Shown here: positions 52,667 through 61,742 of the stretch, one piece after another
Numbering within the stretch: the first letter of the stretch is position 1
Layout: every line of letters begins with the position of its first letter
NCBI GenBank assembly: GCA_039592335.1
Contig: JBDHBX010000006.1
Span: 51,700-115,699 of the forward strand
Length of the DNA stretch: 64,000 bases
Reading direction: 5' to 3'
From: WVYX01 sp039592335
GTDB taxonomy: Bacteria > Gemmatimonadota > Gemmatimonadetes > Gemmatimonadales > GWC2-71-9
Made by a program: the position numbers and the translations under genes
Notes under the pieces: generated by a model
Seen by the model: the letters and a program-made list of their open reading frames with translations, nothing else
Databases searched by the model: none
What the model was told of the DNA's origin: nothing

Positions 52667-55103
52667 CGTACTCCTCGCCCGGCTGCAGCACCGCGAACAT
52701 CCCCTCGTACGGCACCCGGCTCAGCTTGGCCACCGTGTCGGTGCACACCTCGTAGGGCTCGTTGCGCGGGAAGAGGTGGCCCTCCTCGTCCACGAACGCC
52801 TTGCCGGGGCCGAGGTAGACGGCGCGGTGCCCCTCGAACACGCACCCGTCGCGCTTCTCGAACTTGAAGCCCTGCACGGTCACCGAGTAGAAGGGGTATC
52901 CCTCGACGTCCTTCCAGTAGGTACGCTTGAGCACGCTCAGACCGTAGAAGCCCGCGCGCTCGAGCCGGGCCAGGAACTCCTCCTGGGTGAGCGCGCCCAC
53001 GAGACACTCACCCCACAGCTGCGGGTTCACCTTGAGGTGGGGCGGCACGTCCCGCTCGCTCACGATGTCGGAGATCACGATCCGGCCGTGGTCTCTCAGC
53101 ACGCGCCACATCTCCTCGAGCACGCGCGGCTTGTCGGGTGACAAGTTGACCACGCAGTTCGAGGTTATCAGGTCCACCGCGCGGTCCTCCACGGGAATCT
53201 CTTCCAGAAAGCCCTTGCGAAAGTCCACCACGTCGTAGCCGAGGGAGGCCGTGACCTTGGGCTGGTTCTCCCGCGCCACCGCGAGCATGCGGTCGGTCAT
53301 GTCCACCCCGATGGCCTTCCCCTCGGGACCCACCAGCTTCGCCGCGATGAACACGTCGATCCCGGCGCCGCTCCCCAGGTCCACCACGGTCTCGCCTAAC
53401 TGGATGCCGGCACTCGCCATGGGCGAGCCGCAGCCGTAGAAGCGGTCCAGCACCTCCTGGGGGATGTGATCGACCGCCGTGTCGTCGTACTTCGTGGGAC
53501 AGCACAACTCGGCCTGGGGCTGCTCGGCCGCCTTGCCGTAGAACTCGCGCATCTTGGCGCGCGGCTTGTCCACGTCGAAGGAGAGGACGCAGTTGGAGTG
53601 CAGCGTGAGCACGGGGCGTTCGGCCAGCGCGCCGTCGGCGGTACCGCAGGCGATGGCACCCTCCCCCATCGCGTGCAGCACCAGCGGCGCGTCGTACCCC
53701 GAGCGCAGGTTGCGACGCGCGAGCTTCTCCCGCCCCAGCGACGTCATGGCGTGCCGCACCAGCCGCACGGTGACCGGATAGTAGGGGTCCTGTCCGAGCG
53801 GATCGCCGGTGGACCAGAAGGCGTGCTCCCAGTCGCCGCCGCCGGTGAAGAAACGGAAGGGGTCCCGCTCCATCTGCGGCATCTGCGCGAGGCTGGCATC
53901 CCGCAGTCGCCTGATCGCCGGTGACTTCGCCAGGATCTCGTCCAGATCCTGCTGCAGCGTGTCGCCGCACAGCAGGTGTGGCTCGTTCACGAGTGCGGCG
54001 GTGGGATAGACCTTACCGTCCACGTACACACCCAAGGAGTCCCAGCCGCCGTTGCCGAGGTCGTACTTCACGCCGGGGACGCCGTTCACACGTCGCTTCA
54101 CGGCTTCCAGATTGTCGAGGCTCACGCCCAGCGCCTCGGAGGCTTCGACCGTACGCATCACCGCGTCGATAATCGGCTCGATGTCGGGGAAGAACCCGTT
54201 GCCGCTCACGGCGGCGCGACCGCGCTTGTGCGCCCACATCAAGTGCTGGCTCCTGGCACCCACCGACTGCACCAGCTGGGGTAGGAGCGGCAGCTCCTCC
54301 AGGTTCTCCTCGGCCACCACGGTGGAGAGGGAGACGTCGAAGCCGCGGTTGCCCAGCAGGCGCGCGCCGTCGAGAGCCTGCGTGAATGTTCCGGCGCCGC
54401 GAATCCGGTCGTTCGTCTTGGGCCGGGCGCCGTCCACCGAGACCTGGAAGCGCACTCGCTGGGGATCGACCGTCGCGAGCCCCTCCCTCACTCGGCCCTG
54501 AAAGACCGTGGCGTTGGTGAGGACGATGACCTCCAACCCGTGTCGATCGGTCGCATGCCGGACGAGGTCGAAGATGTCGCGTCGTACGAACGGCTCGCCG
54601 CCCGTCAGGTAGAGCCGCTCCAGTCCCAATTCGGCGGCGCGATCCACCAGGTTCCGCAGCCGATCGTAGGGCAATCCCGGTTCCTTGCCCGGACCCGAGA
54701 ACACGAGGCAATGGGCGCATTCGAGGTTGCAGGCGTTGTTGACCTGGATCCACAACTCCTTGAGCCCCTCGGGCGCGGTGAGCGCTGCGCGGCCTGGGTA
54801 GGGCTCGGTGCCGAACGGACGATCCGAGACCATGCCGGCCCGATTCAGGGCGGCGAGGAAGTCGTGCACGTGCACCCAGGCCTTGCCGGCCTCGAGGCCG
54901 TGGCGCCCGGCGTACTGGGCGACGAGCCCGCCCAACGTGCCGGTTCCGGCGGCCCGGTCGATCACGTCCAGCAGCTCGCGCCCCCTCGAGTCGACGGCGA
55001 TCCAGTTGGGTGCCCGCGGGTCGATGGCGTACGAGACGCCGTCCTCCTCGAAGTGGTGGAGGGTCGGCACGTGCAGCGGTGTGCGGTGGTCGAGCGTGAG
55101 CAT
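52626..55103 (-). CDS. PqqD - radical SAM - SPASM - ArsM-like methyltransferase fusion
   Basis: About 825 residues. Residues ~10-95 resemble PqqD (peptide-chaperone/RRE fold). The radical SAM domain has C125-x3-C129-x2-C132 ('CNLECAHC') and 'LYLTGGEPFVRRD'. A SPASM-like section with extra Cys follows. From about 525 comes a SAM methyltransferase with arsenite-methyltransferase hallmarks: C534-C535 ('ELCCPTKYD'), 'FYGCGSP', motif I 'VVDLGSGAGIDVF', 'GVDMTDRML', 'SNCVVNLSPDKP' and 'GECLVGAL'. It ends 'ACCGPEGECC'. The three conserved ArsM-type cysteine positions look present, so a thiol-bound As(III) substrate is plausible. ATG 55103 has GAGG at 6 bases; ATG 55109 and GTG 55124 are alternatives. 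Downstream of the VTT gene. Confidence 0.85.
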   Translation of the reverse strand: MLTLDHRTPLHVPTLHHFEEDGVSYAIDPRAPNWIAVDSRGRELLDVIDRAAGTGTLGGLVAQYAGRHGLEAGKAWVHVHDFLAALNRAGMVSDRPFGTEPYPGRAALTAPEGLKELWIQVNNACNLECAHCLVFSGPGKEPGLPYDRLRNLVDRAAELGLERLYLTGGEPFVRRDIFDLVRHATDRHGLEVIVLTNATVFQGRVREGLATVDPQRVRFQVSVDGARPKTNDRIRGAGTFTQALDGARLLGNRGFDVSLSTVVAEENLEELPLLPQLVQSVGARSQHLMWAHKRGRAAVSGNGFFPDIEPIIDAVMRTVEASEALGVSLDNLEAVKRRVNGVPGVKYDLGNGGWDSLGVYVDGKVYPTAALVNEPHLLCGDTLQQDLDEILAKSPAIRRLRDASLAQMPQMERDPFRFFTGGGDWEHAFWSTGDPLGQDPYYPVTVRLVRHAMTSLGREKLARRNLRSGYDAPLVLHAMGEGAIACGTADGALAERPVLTLHSNCVLSFDVDKPRAKMREFYGKAAEQPQAELCCPTKYDDTAVDHIPQEVLDRFYGCGSPMASAGIQLGETVVDLGSGAGIDVFIAAKLVGPEGKAIGVDMTDRMLAVARENQPKVTASLGYDVVDFRKGFLEEIPVEDRAVDLITSNCVVNLSPDKPRVLEEMWRVLRDHGRIVISDIVSERDVPPHLKVNPQLWGECLVGALTQEEFLARLERAGFYGLSVLKRTYWKDVEGYPFYSVTVQGFKFEKRDGCVFEGHRAVYLGPGKAFVDEEGHLFPRNEPYEVCTDTVAKLSRVPYEGMFAVLQPGEEYVSYACCGPEGECC

Positions 55104-55163
55104 CTTCATCCTCGGCGGTCTCACCGGTCATGAACCGCGGCAGCGAGGCCGCGGTTCCCGGGG

Positions 55164-55763
55164 CTACTCCTCGGCTGCGGTCGGCTCGGGCTCCAGAGGC
55201 ACGGCGCGCAACGCCGCGGCGCGGTACCGTAGCACCGTCCACGCGATCACCGCCAGTGCCAGCACCCCGATGGCGATGCCGAGTCCGGGATTGCGCCGGT
55301 ACAGCGCCCCGAGCCCGCTTCCCGAGATGGTGAACACGATGGCGCCCGGGGTGATCCCCAGGGCGGTCGTCCAGCAGAACGTCCATCGGTCGATCGTGGT
55401 GAGGCCGGCCGCCCAGTTGAGGAGCGTGAAGGCTACCGTGGGAATGAGGCGCAGCGTGAGCAGCGCCGGCCAGCCCGCCGAGCATACCGCTCGATCGGCC
55501 TTGGCCAGGGCACGCAGCGCGACGAGGCGCTCGGCCAAAGGGCGTCCGTAGCGTCGCGCCAGCTCGAAGGAGATCATCGCCCCGACCAGGGCTCCGCCCC
55601 AGGTGGTGAGCACCCCAATGCGGGGGCCGAAGATCATCCCGTTCAACATGGCGGGGATCTCGGCCGGAAACGGCAGGATGGCTACCACGATCATGAACAG
55701 GGGTGCCAGGAGGTACATCCAGGCCCCCGACTGCTCGATGAGCTGGGCGATGGTGTCGAGCAT
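55164..55763 (-). CDS. TVP38/TMEM64 (VTT/SNARE-associated) membrane protein
   Basis: A 199-residue inner-membrane protein with the VTT/DedA-like domain: 'AILPFPAEIPAMLNGMIFG' (re-entrant helix), 'WGGALVGAMISFELARRYGR' and 'LRLIPTVAFTLLNWAAGLT'. A C-terminal TM helix and an acidic tail (EPEPTAAEE) follow. VTT proteins act in lipid scrambling or undecaprenyl/anion transport in some bacteria and often accompany metal- or arsenic-handling genes. Here it precedes the radical SAM-ArsM fusion by 60 bases on the same strand, suggesting a two-gene operon. Confidence 0.87.
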   Translation of the reverse strand: MLDTIAQLIEQSGAWMYLLAPLFMIVVAILPFPAEIPAMLNGMIFGPRIGVLTTWGGALVGAMISFELARRYGRPLAERLVALRALAKADRAVCSAGWPALLTLRLIPTVAFTLLNWAAGLTTIDRWTFCWTTALGITPGAIVFTISGSGLGALYRRNPGLGIAIGVLALAVIAWTVLRYRAAALRAVPLEPEPTAAEE

Positions 55764-55856
55764 GATGTGAAGATTCTACGGATCGGCTGGCCCGCAAGTT
55801 TCGGATACTGCCCTGCCCCCGGACGAGCCGAGGATTCTATGGTAGGTGGATAATGA

Positions 55857-55886
55857 AGCGGCGGGCCCGGTCCCGGACCCGCCGCT
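55857..55886 (-). terminator. Terminator hairpin of the first DUF5916 gene
   Basis: AGCGGCGGG (55857-55865) pairs with CCCGCCGCT (55878-55886), with inner CCG/CGG pairs. It lies 24 bases beyond the stop at 55910 and is followed on the minus strand by TTCATTAT. Its outer arm matches that of the second paralogue's terminator (58792-58821). Confidence 0.7.
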
Positions 55887-55909
55887 GGCTGGCCGCCCCC
55901 GAGGGTCGT

Positions 55910-58603
55910 CTAGAGGCTGAGCCAGTAATTCAGCTTGATGACGAAGGTGTTCTCGGCCGGAAGCCGGAACATGTCCTTCAGCCCCTGGCCCGGCTGGAAC
56001 TGGCCGTTCTCGGTGACGTCGCTGCGTCCATGCTGCCACACCACGAACAGCGTGGAGCCGGGCATGTACTCCCACCGTAACACGACGTTGGACCGGAACG
56101 AGAGATAGGTGAAGTTCGGGTCCTCCAGCACGATGTCGGCGCTGCCGCTTCCGTCCAGGTCGATCAGGATCTCGCCATCCTGTTTGGTCACCTGGTCGTC
56201 GGTGTAGTCGTAGAACCGGTCCGCGAACGCATCGGCGCGTGGATCGTCAACCTCGCGGTATCCCACGTACTCCCCGGAGGAGACGAACGGCTCGGCGTAG
56301 ATCTGAAGCGACAGGTTGGGCCTGAAGGTCATGTTGGCGCGGAATCTCGCGGAGACCGTGGTCTGCTCCAGCATGCCGAACACGTAGTGCGTGTCGCCGA
56401 GGGCGTCCTGAGTGTCGAGGTACTGCCAGCTGTCAGACTGGCGGGACACGCGCGGAGCCAGAACGAGGCGGATGTTCGATGCCGCCTGCCAGATGAGCGG
56501 CACCCCGATGCTGTACCCCCAGACCTCGGCTTCCGGTTGGCGCCACCCGTCGGTATTGAGCCCGACGCGCAGCGCTTTGCGATCGTCGGTGGAGAAGCCG
56601 ACCCAGGCGCTCTGGGTGTGCGGGGTCCTGAATGCCGGCCCACCACGCAGTGCGGTGTTGGACTGGCCCTCGCTGCCCATCCAGACGCCGGCATAGCCAT
56701 GCCAGTAGTTCGCGAACTGAGCATTCCCGTTCACGTTGCCGCCGATCTCGCTGCGGTTCCACCCCCAATCCCATACCGACGACTGGTTGAAGTTGAGCCA
56801 CGCCTGTCGGACCACCTTGCCGGGATCGAGCCAACGCCGTTGCACCCAGATGTACTGGATGGTGCGGTCCGCCTGCCGCTGGAAACCGGCATCGTTCACC
56901 TCGAAACCGGGCGATCGCGTATCCACCCCGGTGGAGAAGCGCCAGTTGCCTCCCCCGTGCTTGCCGATCGTGAACTGTCCCGCGAAGCCCGACAGGGACG
57001 TCCGGTTCGGGTCGTAAGTGACGTAGTCGTTGTCCGGCCGCTGGAAGTAGCGTGCCGACGACAGTTGGGTCTCGTCGATCGCCTCCGCCGAGCCGCGCAC
57101 GTGGCTCCCCACGATCCAGCCGTTGACGCTGTAGGTGTCGTTGCGCCAGCGGTGGCTCCAGTCGAACCCGCCGGCGTACGCGTCACTGCGCAGCCAGTCC
57201 AGGTTGTCGGGCAGCCTGCGGTTCACTGCCGTGCCGAAGAAGCCGACCTGCGACTCGCCGTCCCGGAAGTCGCGTGCCAACCGGGCAACGAGGTAGTTGG
57301 TGCGCGGCTCCACCACGTCCTGGTGGAACTCTCCCGCCGAGTCGACGACCGAGGCCTCTTCCTCGGCGGTGAGGGCGTCCAGGATGCCGATGGTCCAGCC
57401 GTTCGCCTTGCCCGAGAGCTTGCCGGCAAACAGGATCGTGGTCCAGTCGACGCTCTCGGCGTAGCCGCCACGCTCGTCGGCCTCGTCCTGGGGCCGGCGG
57501 CCGATGCGCCGCGTGTAGAACAGCTGCTCGTTGGCGCCGTCCCCGTCACCCAGCAGGATGGGGAAGCGAAAGATGTCGATCCCCTCGTTGAAGAAGGGCC
57601 GCTGCTCAGGGTAGAACGTCTCGAACGCGCTGAGGTTCACGACCGCCGGGTCGGCCTCGACCTGCCCGAAGTCGGGGTTGATCGTGCCCGAGAGCGTGAG
57701 GTTGGAGGTCACGCCCACGTTGAAGTCCAGCCCGAATCGCGCCGTGCGGTCGCGGCCCGTCTGGAACGGGTTCCCCTCCTCTGCCTCTGCCCACTCCCCG
57801 GTCGCGGCCGCGTACGGCAGGAACTCTGCCCGGCGCGGCGGCTTGATCCCCCGAATGCCGCTCAGCTCACCGAACTGGGAGACCACGCCCGACTCTTCCT
57901 TGGGCATGAGGCGCCAGTGCGACTCCTCGTTGTTGCGGGCGACGATCCGAATGACCTGGAAGCCGAAGGTACTCTCATCTGCTTTGGGGAAGCGCAGTTG
58001 GCTGAACGGGATGCGGAACTCGGCGGTCCAGCCCTCGGGGTCCACCGTGCATCCCACGTCCCACACGGCATCCCACGTGTCGTCGTCGTTGGTGTCGTCG
58101 AACAGGTAGGAGTCGCGTTTCACCCCGGCCGGATTCACCCAAAACACGAACCCGGTGCGCCGGTCATGGTACGAGTCGATGCCGATCACGATCCAGTCGG
58201 AAGGCGACCACTCGTCGCGCCGCGTGAGGCGGGCCGCGATCTCGTCGGCCTGCGAATCCCACGCCCGCACACCCACGTAGAGCGCCGCGTCGGTGTAGAG
58301 GACGCGCACTTCGGTCCGCTCGGTCGCGGGCTCACCCTCGTTGGGATCGAGCTGGATGAAGTCGGAGAACACCGGGGCGGCCTGCCACGCCGCTTCGTCG
58401 AGCTTCCCGTCAATGCTGGGGGGCTCCGGCTGCGCACGGGCCGCCATCGCTAACGCCGGCCTGGTGGCGGTGCCCGCCATGGTGGCCCCGTCGCTGGAGT
58501 CCTGTGCGGTGGCGAAGGACAGGGGCGTCAGCGACAGGCCGGCAGTGGCCAGCGGTGCGATGAACAGCCGTTGTGCGTGACGCCGAATGTCAGCTCCCCA
58601 CAT
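55910..58603 (-). CDS. CBM9-like / DUF5916 outer-membrane protein, copy 1
   Basis: An 897-residue exported protein. After an N-terminal signal region, a CBM9/DOMON-like domain (about 60-240; 'SIDGKLDEAAWQAAP', 'WSPSDWIVIGIDSY', 'WTAEFRIPFSQLRF') leads into a long DUF5916 region (about 250-897) rich in alternating aromatic strands. The end 'FVIKLNYWLSL' resembles an outer-membrane barrel terminus. CBM9-like domains bind carbohydrates or heme-like ligands in other proteins; the ligand here is unknown. Tandem with a close paralogue upstream on the same strand. ATG 58603 with GGGAG upstream. A long antisense frame covers most of it and is a shadow. Confidence 0.88.
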   Translation of the reverse strand: MWGADIRRHAQRLFIAPLATAGLSLTPLSFATAQDSSDGATMAGTATRPALAMAARAQPEPPSIDGKLDEAAWQAAPVFSDFIQLDPNEGEPATERTEVRVLYTDAALYVGVRAWDSQADEIAARLTRRDEWSPSDWIVIGIDSYHDRRTGFVFWVNPAGVKRDSYLFDDTNDDDTWDAVWDVGCTVDPEGWTAEFRIPFSQLRFPKADESTFGFQVIRIVARNNEESHWRLMPKEESGVVSQFGELSGIRGIKPPRRAEFLPYAAATGEWAEAEEGNPFQTGRDRTARFGLDFNVGVTSNLTLSGTINPDFGQVEADPAVVNLSAFETFYPEQRPFFNEGIDIFRFPILLGDGDGANEQLFYTRRIGRRPQDEADERGGYAESVDWTTILFAGKLSGKANGWTIGILDALTAEEEASVVDSAGEFHQDVVEPRTNYLVARLARDFRDGESQVGFFGTAVNRRLPDNLDWLRSDAYAGGFDWSHRWRNDTYSVNGWIVGSHVRGSAEAIDETQLSSARYFQRPDNDYVTYDPNRTSLSGFAGQFTIGKHGGGNWRFSTGVDTRSPGFEVNDAGFQRQADRTIQYIWVQRRWLDPGKVVRQAWLNFNQSSVWDWGWNRSEIGGNVNGNAQFANYWHGYAGVWMGSEGQSNTALRGGPAFRTPHTQSAWVGFSTDDRKALRVGLNTDGWRQPEAEVWGYSIGVPLIWQAASNIRLVLAPRVSRQSDSWQYLDTQDALGDTHYVFGMLEQTTVSARFRANMTFRPNLSLQIYAEPFVSSGEYVGYREVDDPRADAFADRFYDYTDDQVTKQDGEILIDLDGSGSADIVLEDPNFTYLSFRSNVVLRWEYMPGSTLFVVWQHGRSDVTENGQFQPGQGLKDMFRLPAENTFVIKLNYWLSL

Positions 58604-58791
58604 AGTCGTCGCTCCCGGAGCGATGCCGAAGTGTTTCTATTTGCACTACGACGAGTGGTGCGTGGGGTTTCGCTTGTTAGACGCGTCGAGGTGGGCGGAA
58701 TGTTGCAGAGGAGGATGAAGGAAGACGTCGCAACGGCGACAAGAGTGTTCCCGTTTCGTGGTTTGCCTGCAAGCTTCGGGGAGAGACGAAA

Positions 58792-58821
58792 AGCGGCGGA
58801 CTCGATCCCGAGCCCGCCGCT
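58792..58821 (-). terminator. Terminator hairpin of the second DUF5916 gene
   Basis: AGCGGCGG (58792-58799) pairs with CCGCCGCT (58814-58821); inner CTCG/CGAG extends past one mismatch. On the minus strand TTTT follows. It lies 20 bases after the stop at 58842. The remaining ~190 bases before the next ATG show no clear promoter. Confidence 0.8.
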
Positions 58822-58841
58822 CATTACCAGGGGCGTCCGAG

Positions 58842-61502
58842 CTACAGACTCAGCCAGTAGTTGATCTTGATCAGCAGCGTGTTGGCGGACGGCGCGTGCC
58901 ACAGCTCGTTGAGCTGCGAGCCGAGCTTGAAGGAGCCGTCGTCCTCGAAGCCGTTGCGCCCGTGCTGCCACACGAGGAACACGGTCGAGCCCAGCATGTA
59001 CTCCCAGCGCAGCACGACGTTGGAGCGGAATGACAGCACCGTGAAGTTGGGGTTCTCGATGACGATGTCGGTGTTGCCGTCGCGGTTGAGGTCCACGTCC
59101 GTGTTGCGATCTCCGTCCGTCGTCAACTGGTCATCGGTATAGACGAAGAACTGATCCTCGAAACTGGCGCCGCGCGGGTCGTCCACCTGCTTGTAGCGGT
59201 CGTACGCCCCGGCCGACACGAAGGGTTCCGCGTAGACCTGCAGCGAGAGCGTCGGGGTGAAGGTGAGATTCGCCCGTAACGTCATGCTCACAGTGGTCTG
59301 CTCGATCTCCCCGAACACGTACTGGGTCGAGCCGAGCGCCTCGTCGGTTTGCAGGTACTGCCAGCTGTTGAAACGGCGCGAGAGCTCGGGGGCCAGCATG
59401 AAGTCCATGTTGCTGGCGAGACGCCAGGAGACTCCGGTCTCGAGCCCCCACCACCAGGACCCGCTCTGGTCCTCGCGGCCGAGCCAGCCGCTGATCTCAC
59501 CGCTGAAGGTCTTCCGCTGGTCGGTCCAGAATCCCCACCAACCATTGGTCTCGACCGGCGTCAGGAAGCCGGGTCCGCCCCGCAGCGGCGTGCTGGAGAG
59601 TCCACCGGTCTGGCGCCCGATCCCTCCGTACCCGCCCCAGTAGTTCGAGAACGTCCAATTGAAGTTGACGTTGCCGCCGGCGTTCACATGGTCCCAGCCG
59701 TAGTTCCACACGGACCACTGGTTGAAGTTGAGGAAGAAGCGGCGGAACACCTTGCCGGGCTCCTGCCAGCGCCGCTGCACCCAGATCCACTGGTTGTGGT
59801 AGTCGGCGTCCCGCTGGAATCCCACGTCGTTCACCTCGAAGCCGGGAGAACGGGTCGAGATCCCGGTCGCGCCACGCCAGTCGCCGGACCGCTTCTGGAA
59901 GGTGACGTCCCCGGCGAAACCGCCCAGGGAGGTGCGCGTCGGATCGTAGGTCACGTAGTCGTTATCGGGCCGTTGGTAGAAGCGGGCCGATGACAGCTGG
60001 GTCTCGTCGATCGCCTCGGCGCTGCCGCGCACGTGGCTCCCCACGACATACCCGCTGAGCGAGTAGCGGTCGCGCGAGAAGCGGTGGTTCACGTTCATGC
60101 CGAGCGTGTAGGCGTCGCTCCGCAGCCAGTCGAGGTTGTCCGTGAGGCCCCGGTGCATGCCGGTACCGAACAGGCCAATCTGCGTCTGGCCGTCCCGGAA
60201 GTCCCGTGCCACACGTGCTACGCCGTACCAGGTGCGGGGCTCCACAACATCGCGGAACTCGGTGCCCAGGCTGTCTACGGAGCGTGCTTGCTCCTCGGCC
60301 GTGAGCGCGCCGGTGAATCCGAGCGTCCAGCCATCGGAGGTCTTCCCGGAGAGCTTCGCGGCGCCCAGGATCGTCGTCTGCCGGACATTCTCCGCGTAGC
60401 CGCCGCGGTCCTCTGGCGAGCCCTGCGGCCGGCGCCCTATGCGCCGCGTGTAGAACAGCTGCTCCGCGCCGCCGCCGAGGGAGAAGCGGAACATGTCCAG
60501 CCCCTCGAGGAAGAAGGGGCGCCGCTCGGGGAAGAAGCTCTCGAACGCCGAGAGGTTCACCACCGCCGGGTCGGCCTCGACCTGTCCGAAGTCGGGGTTG
60601 ATGGTGCCCTGCAGCGTGAAGTTGGAGGTCAGGCCGATGGTGAAGTCGGCGCCGGCCGCAGCGTTTTGCTCCTTCCCGGTCAGGAAGGGATTGCCGTCCT
60701 CACCGGGCGCGCGGGTGCCGGTGGCCGACACGTAGGGCAGCACCTCGACGCGGCGCGGCGGCTTCACGCCCTGGAGTCCCACCAAGTCGCCGAACTGTGA
60801 GACCATGCCCGACTGGTCCTTCGGGGGCATGCGCCAGTACTGCTCCTCGTTCAGGCGGTTGATGCGGCGGTAGACGTTGAACCCGAACTGCTCCTGGTTG
60901 GCGGAGAAACGGAGCTGGCTGAAGGGAATGCGGAACTCCGCCGTCCAGCCCTCCGGGTCGCGCGATGTGGCGACGTCCCACACCGCGTTCCAGGAGTCGT
61001 CCCGGTTGTTGTCGTCGTACATGTAGATGTCGCGCTTCACGCCGGCGGCATTCACCATGAAGTAGAACGCCGTGCGCCGGTCGAAGTACGAGTCGATCAT
61101 CACGCCGATCCAGTCGGAGGGCGACCAATCGTCGCGCCGCGTGAGGCGTCCGCTGATCTCATCGGCCTGCGAGTCGTGCGCCCGGACGGCCACGTACAGC
61201 GCGTCGTTGGTGTAGAGGACTCGCGCCTCGGTACGTTCGGTGCCGGGCTCCCCCTCGTCGGGATCGCGTTGGGTGAAGTCGGAGATCATCGGCGCGGCCT
61301 GCCATGCCTCGTCATCCAGCTTGCCGTCGAGCTGCGGTGCCCCCGGAGCGGCACGCATGGCCATGGCGGCGGCGGGCGGCTCGATCGCGGCAGTCGCCGC
61401 GGCAGTGGAGTTTTGGGCAGCGGCGGGCGCAGCGAACCCCACCGCCAGCAGCGCGGCACAGGCCGCCGGCAGGTGTCTCGGGGTGAAACGGAAGTTCGCC
61501 AT
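58842..61502 (-). CDS. CBM9-like / DUF5916 outer-membrane protein, copy 2
   Basis: An 886-residue paralogue of the gene downstream. It has a signal peptide ending near 'FAAPAAAQN' and a CBM9-like domain ('QLDGKLDDEAWQAAPMISDF', 'WSPSDWIGVMIDSYFDRR', 'WTAEFRIPFSQLRF'). A DUF5916 barrel follows, sharing blocks such as 'INPDFGQVEADPAVVNLSAFE', 'RIGRRPQ', 'RPDNDYVTYDP' and the end 'LIKINYWLSL'. The two copies clearly arose by tandem duplication, each with its own terminator. ATG 61502 with GGGAG upstream. Divergent from gpmA. Confidence 0.88.
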   Translation of the reverse strand: MANFRFTPRHLPAACAALLAVGFAAPAAAQNSTAAATAAIEPPAAAMAMRAAPGAPQLDGKLDDEAWQAAPMISDFTQRDPDEGEPGTERTEARVLYTNDALYVAVRAHDSQADEISGRLTRRDDWSPSDWIGVMIDSYFDRRTAFYFMVNAAGVKRDIYMYDDNNRDDSWNAVWDVATSRDPEGWTAEFRIPFSQLRFSANQEQFGFNVYRRINRLNEEQYWRMPPKDQSGMVSQFGDLVGLQGVKPPRRVEVLPYVSATGTRAPGEDGNPFLTGKEQNAAAGADFTIGLTSNFTLQGTINPDFGQVEADPAVVNLSAFESFFPERRPFFLEGLDMFRFSLGGGAEQLFYTRRIGRRPQGSPEDRGGYAENVRQTTILGAAKLSGKTSDGWTLGFTGALTAEEQARSVDSLGTEFRDVVEPRTWYGVARVARDFRDGQTQIGLFGTGMHRGLTDNLDWLRSDAYTLGMNVNHRFSRDRYSLSGYVVGSHVRGSAEAIDETQLSSARFYQRPDNDYVTYDPTRTSLGGFAGDVTFQKRSGDWRGATGISTRSPGFEVNDVGFQRDADYHNQWIWVQRRWQEPGKVFRRFFLNFNQWSVWNYGWDHVNAGGNVNFNWTFSNYWGGYGGIGRQTGGLSSTPLRGGPGFLTPVETNGWWGFWTDQRKTFSGEISGWLGREDQSGSWWWGLETGVSWRLASNMDFMLAPELSRRFNSWQYLQTDEALGSTQYVFGEIEQTTVSMTLRANLTFTPTLSLQVYAEPFVSAGAYDRYKQVDDPRGASFEDQFFVYTDDQLTTDGDRNTDVDLNRDGNTDIVIENPNFTVLSFRSNVVLRWEYMLGSTVFLVWQHGRNGFEDDGSFKLGSQLNELWHAPSANTLLIKINYWLSL

Positions 61503-61628
61503 CGCGCGTCTCCCGTAGGGGGCTGCGCTAGCCTTCTCAAAATACGACAGGTCCGCTCGGGGTTCCTGTACTACAGTTAGACGAGGGAAGCGCCGAAAAG
61601 GTTGCAGGGGGTTTGGGTTGCGGAGCCG

Positions 61629-61705
61629 TTGCCGAGTGGCTGCGCGTAAGCTACGTTAGTGCAACGTGTTATGGCCCGCCGCCGCCATGCGGGTGCCGGC
61701 GGCGG
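61629..61705 (+). promoter_or_regulatory. Possible gpmA promoter and leader hairpin
   Basis: TTGCCG (61629-61634) and TACGTT (61652-61657) are 17 bases apart. Downstream, CCGCCGCC (61679-61686) can pair with GGCGGCGG (61698-61705) in the leader, 37 bases before the gpmA ATG. The hairpin is not followed by T residues. The rest of the 240-base gap shows nothing else. Confidence 0.35.
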
Positions 61706-61742
61706 ATTGCGGATCGGGTAGTTGTGGGAAAGGAAGGGGGCG

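Noticed and set aside
54013..55797. 594-residue minus-strand frame overlapping the radical SAM fusion and VTT genes
   Set aside because: Different frame from both recognised proteins, no domain, Arg/His/Pro-rich shadow.
56387..58453. 688-residue plus-strand frame antisense to DUF5916 copy 1
   Set aside because: Shadow of a gene with clear CBM9-like and barrel features; no signal, RBS or motif.
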